In this document: piece after piece, positions 22,607 to 27,440 of the stretch
How positions within the stretch are numbered: position 1 is the first letter of the stretch
Layout: each line of letters starts with the position of its first letter
Origin: Candidatus Cloacimonadota bacterium
GTDB lineage: Bacteria; Cloacimonadota; Cloacimonadia; Cloacimonadales; Cloacimonadaceae
Reading direction: 5' to 3'
Length of the DNA stretch: 27,440 nt
Assembly (NCBI GenBank): GCA_023392795.1
Contig: JAEWNJ010000135.1
Location: forward strand, 1 to 27,440
Made by a program: the position numbers and the translations under genes
Notes under the pieces: generated by a model
Told to the model about the DNA's origin: nothing
The model's database searches: none
Seen by the model: only the letters and a program-made list of their open reading frames with translations

Positions 22607-23884
22607 ATGCGACGCTACCTCATGGCAGTAATGCTGATTGGCCTTTTGTTAGGCGCTTGTGGAAAAACGGGGACAAGCGGAAAAACCCGGGTGACTTTCT
22701 GGCACGGACTTAGTGGCCCCTTGGGAGATACCTTGACCGAGATGATCCGTGAGTTTAACCGAACTCATGATGACATCGAGGTGGTGGCTAATCCCATCAG
22801 CAGCTATACTGCATTGTCTCAGAAGCTGATGGCTTCGATTCAAGCCAGGAAGCAACCTGACATTGCACAGGTCTTTGAAAGCTGGACCGCCAAATACATA
22901 GAAGCAGGCGTACTCTGCTCGCTGGATTCGCTGATGGCAGAGGACGAGAACTTTAGCGAAGCAGATCTCAACGATATATACCCCGTATTCAGAGAATCTA
23001 ATACCTTTGATGGCACCATGTATTCTTTCCCCTTCAACAAAAGCGTACGAGCTTATTTTTATAACAAAGACGAGTTTTATCGCATGGGTCTTGATCCAGA
23101 GCATTTTCCCACGAATTGGGAAGAATTTCGCAGATATAACAAGCTCCTTACCCGTGACACCGATGGCGATGGGAAGATCGACCGGTGGGGTACGAATTTT
23201 AACGTAAACGAGTGGCAGTTTGTGAATCTCCTTCATCAAGCTGGAGGCAGGATCATCGACGAGAATGGTACGCCTGTGCTGAACAGCGCTGCCGGCGTGG
23301 AAGCCCTGAACTTCATCCTGGATATGATGTTCAAGGATAAAAGCGTGTATCTGGTGCGTGAGTATGAGGGTCAGAACGACTTTATGGCGGGTGTGGTAGC
23401 CATGTATGAAGGCTCCAGCGTGTCCATCACTCATATGCGCCAGCAACCTATCAATTTCAATATCGGTTTCGCGCCGTTGCCCACGCATAAGACGAAACAG
23501 AGCGCAGTTTCAGGGGCTAACATTGTGATCTTCCGCAGTGGTGATCGCAAGCGGGAAAAAGCTGCCTGGGAATTCATCAAATGGTTCACAGCCAAAGAGC
23601 AAACGGCATACTGGAGTGTAAAAACCAGCTATATGCCAGTGCGGCGTAGTGCTATGCAGAGCGAAGCCGTGAATGAATTTTTGGCGAAGTACCCGCATTA
23701 CAAAGGCATTTATGAGCAACTTGAGTACGCGGTGTACGAACCGCAAACTGCTGCCTGGTTCAAAGCGCGTCCAGAGCTTAAAAGCTTCCTGGAACGAGCC
23801 ATGCGTGGCGATTTGAGTGCCAGGGAGACGGTCGACGGTGCGGCGCAGAAATTTGCCGAGCTGATTGCCGCCGAGCAGAAATGA
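22607..23884 (+). CDS. Extracellular solute-binding lipoprotein, family 1 (sugar ABC transporter)
   Basis: This 425-residue protein has a lipoprotein signal peptide with lipobox LGAC and lipidated C18. The mature protein starts with the family 1 pattern VTFWHGLSGPLGDTLTEMIREFN and continues with PDIAQVFESW, then TMYSFPFNKSVRAYFYNKD and NWEEF, as in MalE/UgpB-like proteins. It then has MYEGSSVSI and AAWEFIKWFTAKEQTAYWS. It binds a sugar or related solute outside the inner membrane and delivers it to a MalF/MalG-type permease. GGAG lies 5 nt before the ATG. No permease is adjacent; the only permeases in the window are at 3791-5718 on the other strand. The ligand is unknown, although glycerol-3-phosphate or oligosaccharide binders are the nearest-looking relatives. 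Confidence 0.92.
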   Translation: MRRYLMAVMLIGLLLGACGKTGTSGKTRVTFWHGLSGPLGDTLTEMIREFNRTHDDIEVVANPISSYTALSQKLMASIQARKQPDIAQVFESWTAKYIEAGVLCSLDSLMAEDENFSEADLNDIYPVFRESNTFDGTMYSFPFNKSVRAYFYNKDEFYRMGLDPEHFPTNWEEFRRYNKLLTRDTDGDGKIDRWGTNFNVNEWQFVNLLHQAGGRIIDENGTPVLNSAAGVEALNFILDMMFKDKSVYLVREYEGQNDFMAGVVAMYEGSSVSITHMRQQPINFNIGFAPLPTHKTKQSAVSGANIVIFRSGDRKREKAAWEFIKWFTAKEQTAYWSVKTSYMPVRRSAMQSEAVNEFLAKYPHYKGIYEQLEYAVYEPQTAAWFKARPELKSFLERAMRGDLSARETVDGAAQKFAELIAAEQK

Positions 23885-23936
23885 TGCTTTTTTGCTTGAC
23901 AAATAAAGGGTAAAATTAGTTTTGAAACTCATGCGT

Positions 23937-24024
23937 GCCGAAGTGGTGAAATTGGTAGACGCAGTGGACTCAAAATCCACCGGGCCTTGCGCCCATGCCG
24001 GTTCGATTCCGGCCTTCGGCACCA
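23937..24024 (+). tRNA. tRNA-Leu: tRNA-Leu (anticodon CAA)
   Basis: This 88-nt tRNA has acceptor arms GCCGAAG and CTTCGGC, discriminator A and an encoded CCA. The anticodon stem GTGGA/TCCAC encloses CTCAAAA, giving anticodon CAA, which reads UUG. A long variable arm (GGGC/GCCC) is present, as expected for leucine tRNA, and the T arm is GCCGG-TTCGATT-CCGGC. It lies 52 bp after the binding-protein stop. A TTGACA at 23896-23901 is a possible -35, but the best -10 spacing gives a poor match. Confidence 0.96.
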
Positions 24025-24052
24025 CCCAAATTAAGGAGCCACTTGGCAGAAT

Positions 24053-24061
24053 TGCTATAAT
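24053..24061 (+). promoter_or_regulatory. Putative extended -10 promoter of the PorV/PorQ-like gene
   Basis: TGCTATAAT contains a perfect -10 hexamer with the TGn extension and no recognisable -35. It would give a leader of about 145 nt before the ATG at 24212. The leader contains a possible stem, CCGGTCC (24091-24097) with GGACCGG (24124-24130). Confidence 0.4.
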
Positions 24062-24211
24062 GCAGTATTCTATGATTATGAAGGGGATATCCGGTCCTCC
24101 TGTTTGTTTTAAACCGTGCATGCGGACCGGCGACATTCACCCATTTACATCGGGGATATTCATTGGCCCTGAAAACCTCATTTTGCAAAATCAGAACCTG
24201 TGGAGGTATAA

Positions 24212-25237
24212 ATGTCCCTCAGACATGTTACTATCAGCCTGTGCTTGATCTTGATCGGAATTGCTCCGCTGGCAGCGATTTCTCAAGGTTCATTACTCTT
24301 TCTCACCTTTGAACCCGGTGGACGTGCCAATGGTATGGGACGCGCCTACAGCGCAGTAGCCGACGATGCTTATGCCATGTGGTGGAATCCTGGTGCCACT
24401 GCTTTTAACCGTAAAGGGCAGATTGCCGCGAACCATATTCCCTGGCTGCAAGGTTCAGGCGTGAATGATATGTTCTACGAATACCTTGGCTGGAACCAAT
24501 ACTTCGAAGGGATTGGCAATTTTAACGCACATATTGTCCTGCTTGATGCCGGCACTCAGGATCAAACCGATTCCAGCGGTTTGGATCTGGGACGTTTCCA
24601 TTCCTATGATATCGCCGGAGCTATTGGATATTCCGATGAAGTGATCCCCGGCAAATTGGGCGTTGGAGCTAATTTCAAGCTTATCTACAGCTATCTCGCT
24701 CCCCCCACAGGTCTAACCGATAGTGAAGGCAAAGCTTTTAGCTTTGGCGCTGATCTGGGAGCGAAATATCTTGATATTCTCGATGTAAAGGGACTTGATG
24801 GAGCACTAGTAATCCAAAACATCGGCCCCAACGTCACTTTCGTGGATCAGGAACAAGCAGATCCTTCGCCGATGACAGTGCGTATTGGAACAGCCTATAC
24901 AGTCTTTGAGAGCCCCCTTAATTCCCTCATCGTATCAGCCGAGGCTAGTAAGATGCTGGCCAATGAAGATGCTTTATTCGAACGTTTTATCACTGGATGG
25001 GATCCCATTGACGAGACCATCTATGGGGTTGGCGCGGAATATACCTATCTGGAATTGATTTCTCTGCGTGGGGGATATTTTTCCGATTCAGCCGGTGAAA
25101 TTACTGGCCCCAGCTTCGGCGTGGGTATCGAATACAAGTTTGACAACCGTTACAAACTAAACGCCGATTTTTCCATGGTTCCGGCTGGTGAATTGACCGA
25201 TTTCAACAAAGTATTTTCACTTGGCTTCGAGTTTTAG
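24212..25237 (+). CDS. PorV/PorQ-type outer-membrane beta-barrel protein
   Basis: This 341-residue protein has a signal peptide (cleavage near residue 22). The mature start is the family hallmark: FLTFEPGGRANGMGRAYSAVADDAYAMWWNPGA, quoted here in parts as GGRANGMGRAY and AYAMWWNPGA, followed by alternating beta strands. It ends in an aromatic strand, KVFSLGFEF. PorV/PorQ (UPF0164, FadL-like) proteins serve as outer-membrane partners of type IX secretion in Bacteroidota, and many FCB phyla have multiple paralogues. The ATG follows GGAGG. A secreted M6-like protease begins 70 bp downstream, which fits but does not prove an export or display role. No type IX core gene is in the window. Confidence 0.85.
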   Translation: MSLRHVTISLCLILIGIAPLAAISQGSLLFLTFEPGGRANGMGRAYSAVADDAYAMWWNPGATAFNRKGQIAANHIPWLQGSGVNDMFYEYLGWNQYFEGIGNFNAHIVLLDAGTQDQTDSSGLDLGRFHSYDIAGAIGYSDEVIPGKLGVGANFKLIYSYLAPPTGLTDSEGKAFSFGADLGAKYLDILDVKGLDGALVIQNIGPNVTFVDQEQADPSPMTVRIGTAYTVFESPLNSLIVSAEASKMLANEDALFERFITGWDPIDETIYGVGAEYTYLELISLRGGYFSDSAGEITGPSFGVGIEYKFDNRYKLNADFSMVPAGELTDFNKVFSLGFEF

Positions 25238-25256
25238 AAGCCGCTGACCAAGTATG

Positions 25257-25290
25257 CTCGGAGCAGATCATATCGTTGGTCTGCTCCGGG
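25257..25290. repeat. Strong hairpin between the barrel and protease genes
   Basis: CGGAGCAGA (25259-25267) pairs perfectly with TCTGCTCCG (25280-25288). Inner and outer pairs extend the stem to about 15 bp with two G-T pairs and a six-base loop. No T-run follows, so it looks more like a stability or processing element, or a weak attenuator, than an intrinsic terminator. Confidence 0.65.
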
Positions 25291-25307
25291 CTATAAGAGA
25301 GAAGACA

Positions 25308-27440
25308 ATGATAAAGCTTCGCGCGGTCGGAATAAAGTGGCCAGACATTGCAAAATTGGCCTCACTATCGATATGCGGATTGCTGCTACTGAGCCCGCTT
25401 TCTGCCCAAAAGATGCATCTGAAACCCATAAGAGAGAATCTCAAGCCAAAGAAGCATCCCTATACCGCCTTGCTGACTCAGACTCAGCCTAAGCACGAAC
25501 CTGGCCGTAAGGGTAACAATTATCAAAAACTGCTGGTGATCCTGGTGGATTTTGCCCTGGAAAGCCCCGATGATCCCAATACCACCGGCAATGGAAAGTT
25601 TCAGCTGGAACCTGATCCCTCTTATCTTTACACCATTGCCGCTCCCCCTCACAATCGCGAGTACTTTGAAACAAACCTGCAAGCGATGTATTGGTATTAT
25701 CGTGCAGCCTCAAACGGGACCTACAATCTGGAATACGACGTTTGGCCCAAGGATAAGGCAGCCTATACTCTGCCTCACCCCATGGCTTATTACAATCCGC
25801 CAGACGCGTCTTCCGATCTCTTCGTGGGAAAGATGGAGGAATACTTCAAGGTCGCTTTTGAGACCGCCGACGCGGATGATCCCGAGATTGACTTTTCTAA
25901 GTATGACCACTACATGATCATCCATGCCGGATCAGACTGGCAACACGATTCCTATGGGGATAGCCCATCTGATTTGCCATCCTTCTTCATCCGGGTAGGT
26001 GATGATAAGGCTGCAGTGGTGGATTCGGGGAATACGCGGATTTCTTACGCTTCTAACGTCCCCGCCACAATCTCTCAGGATTTTGATGTGTCCCAGGAAG
26101 ATGGCTACTCCCTACATTCCGGATACGGGGCGCTGAATGCTGTTCTATTCCACGAGTTCGGCCATTCCCTGGGTCTGGTGGATCTCTATAATGTACGGAA
26201 CTTTTACCCCATGGTGGGTAGTTTTGATATTATGGACAGTGGGGGCGCGGGATATCTGATGGATGAGCTGGAGGGTGGTGATCTAGTGCTAGTGGAAGGG
26301 GCATTACCCGCTTTGCCTGGAGCTTTTAGCCGCGCTTTGCTCTTTGAAGACGAGTTGCGAGCCTCCGGATCAATGATCGATATCCAGGAGATTGATGATA
26401 GCTTCGAAGTTGTACTGGACGCAAGCTCAAAGTTGCCGGGAGAAAACAATTCTCCGACCATTATAAAGTTCTCCCTCAACCCTAGCGAGTATTACCTGCT
26501 GGAAAACCGTAGCGTAGATCCGGATGGAGATGGTGGAACTGCTCTAATGGGAGCTCTGGACGGCAGAGTGATTCTTTATCCCTCTCCGATTAGCGCGACC
26601 GAAAGTTATCCAACGTACGAGTATGACTACTTGCTGCCTTCTTTTATCACCTCCATGAATGATGCAGTGGGTGGCGGAATTCTGGCCTGGCACGTGAATG
26701 AAAAGGTGATCTACGAAGAAGGACAAACACTTGATGATGGCAGTTGGGTGAGCAATTACGATAATAACACTGTAAATACAAATTTCAACCGTCCTGGCGT
26801 GAAGGTTTTGGAAGCCGATGGACTCAGAGATATCGGTGAGCCTTATTCATCCTATTGGACGGGAACGGCTTACGAGTATTTCCACGCCAAGAAGCCGATC
26901 TTGAACGACAATGGTTTGTTTGTCCAATGGTCAAACGATGATTGGCGTCCACGTTTGAGTGCAACTACTGATCCGGCGATGTTGGATTCTAACAACATGG
27001 GTAGCAGTTTCTATCTGGATGATATCTCGCATCCCGGGGCGAAGATGACCTTTAGCCTACGATCATCATACTTCGATTCCATGTACAAAGACATTCAGGC
27101 TCCTGTGAATCTGGCGGGTCCCCCTGTTTCATCCACATACAGTGACCTGGCATTGCCCTTTATTGGTGAATTGGGCCTGCATCTGTTTAACCGTATGTAT
27201 GAGGGCTGGCAGGATACGACTGGTCCCACAGAATCACCGGCTCAGAGTTTCGATCTACCGTTGATCAGCACCAAGTATGAACATCCTTTTTACAACGGAC
27301 TGTACGGAGTGAAAGGGGCTACAATGTATCATATGAGTTTATCCAGCGCTATCCCGGACATAACTGAGATAAACTTCCCCGATACCCTTTCTGTGGTCCT
27401 AAACAGTGGCGGGGTCGTGTATGCGGCTACCCAAAACGCA
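25308..27440 (+). CDS. Secreted M6-like zinc metalloprotease (partial at right edge)
   Basis: The 711 codons read from the ATG at 25308 run to the last base without a stop, so the C-terminus is missing. A signal peptide with a long basic n-region ends near LSA-QK (residue 33). The zinc site HEFGHSLGLVD (H282, E283, H286; D292 as possible third ligand) and a Met-turn-like FDIMDSGG about 15-25 residues later match the M6 (immune inhibitor A-like) group. A pre-domain contains KLLVILVDF and the YDHYMIIHAGSDW segment. After the catalytic domain come beta-rich stretches (from about 385) of unknown type. The ribosome site is weak (AGAGAG). It lies just after a PorV/PorQ-like gene. A type IX sorting domain would be expected at the missing C-terminus if it is a cargo. 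Confidence 0.88.
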   Translation, partial: MIKLRAVGIKWPDIAKLASLSICGLLLLSPLSAQKMHLKPIRENLKPKKHPYTALLTQTQPKHEPGRKGNNYQKLLVILVDFALESPDDPNTTGNGKFQLEPDPSYLYTIAAPPHNREYFETNLQAMYWYYRAASNGTYNLEYDVWPKDKAAYTLPHPMAYYNPPDASSDLFVGKMEEYFKVAFETADADDPEIDFSKYDHYMIIHAGSDWQHDSYGDSPSDLPSFFIRVGDDKAAVVDSGNTRISYASNVPATISQDFDVSQEDGYSLHSGYGALNAVLFHEFGHSLGLVDLYNVRNFYPMVGSFDIMDSGGAGYLMDELEGGDLVLVEGALPALPGAFSRALLFEDELRASGSMIDIQEIDDSFEVVLDASSKLPGENNSPTIIKFSLNPSEYYLLENRSVDPDGDGGTALMGALDGRVILYPSPISATESYPTYEYDYLLPSFITSMNDAVGGGILAWHVNEKVIYEEGQTLDDGSWVSNYDNNTVNTNFNRPGVKVLEADGLRDIGEPYSSYWTGTAYEYFHAKKPILNDNGLFVQWSNDDWRPRLSATTDPAMLDSNNMGSSFYLDDISHPGAKMTFSLRSSYFDSMYKDIQAPVNLAGPPVSSTYSDLALPFIGELGLHLFNRMYEGWQDTTGPTESPAQSFDLPLISTKYEHPFYNGLYGVKGATMYHMSLSSAIPDITEINFPDTLSVVLNSGGVVYAATQNA

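Noticed and set aside
23896..23924. Promoter for tRNA-Leu
   Set aside because: TTGACA is perfect, but the hexamers at 16-18 nt spacing are poor and TAAAAT is only 9 nt away, so I did not list it as a separate feature.
23937..24024. tRNA-Leu as an integration site for a mobile element
   Set aside because: There is no integrase, no repeated tRNA end and no change in gene style on either side.

Overview
The window reads as ordinary chromosome of a Gram-negative anaerobe of the Fibrobacterota-Chlorobi-Bacteroidota (FCB) group. Candidatus Cloacimonadota is the most likely phylum, by inference from gene content and not from a marker-gene search. The clues are a gamma-alpha fused 2-oxoacid:ferredoxin oxidoreductase subunit, a large DUF2723/GT117 membrane protein, a PorV/PorQ-type outer-membrane barrel beside a secreted M6-like protease, several lipoproteins with clear lipoboxes, and mid-range GC. 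No phage, integrase, transposase or CRISPR array was seen.

Region 1 (1-8918, minus strand) is a tightly packed seven-gene run. In order of transcription it holds a class I aminotransferase, a small histidine-kinase-like DHp protein with a degenerate ATPase end, an NtrC-type response regulator, two MalF/MalG-type sugar ABC permeases, a GT117/DUF2723 membrane protein, and a 2-oxoacid:ferredoxin oxidoreductase gamma/alpha fusion that is cut off by the left edge. Gaps are 11 bp or less and three junctions overlap by 4, 4 and 11 bp, so the genes are probably one operon with translational coupling. The 400-bp divergent region 8919-9319 carries a promoter-like site for this operon and a perfect 27-bp palindrome.

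Region 2 (9320-15089, plus) is cmk-ispH-rpsA with overlapping ends, then a PAP2 phosphatase with an extra C-terminal domain, then lemA and a textbook terminator. A second intrinsic terminator lies just after rpsA, inside the apparent start of the PAP2 frame.

Region 3 (15090-21555) holds a MscS-type channel, a HAD phosphatase and a YjbQ/UPF0047 protein ending at a bidirectional terminator. A convergent small outer-membrane protein follows, then a coupled pair of lipoproteins (CsgG-like and LPP20-like), then an unrecognised membrane-anchored protein on the minus strand.

Region 4 (21556-22606) is about 1 kb without a convincing gene. It is rich in inverted repeats and includes an orphan intrinsic terminator downstream of a promoter-like site. 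This is the best place in the window to look for an undescribed RNA or small repeat element.

Region 5 (22607-27440, plus) has a family 1 solute-binding lipoprotein, tRNA-Leu(CAA), a PorV/PorQ-like barrel and a secreted M6-like metalloprotease cut by the right edge. The binding protein is a plausible partner for the permeases 17 kb away. No ABC ATPase is present in the window.

The most unusual item is the coupled pair at 5715-7717. It combines a Spo0B/ChpT-like phosphotransfer candidate with a sigma-54 activator whose stop codon overlaps the start of an ABC permease. I saw nothing that amounts to a clearly new defence or mobile system.
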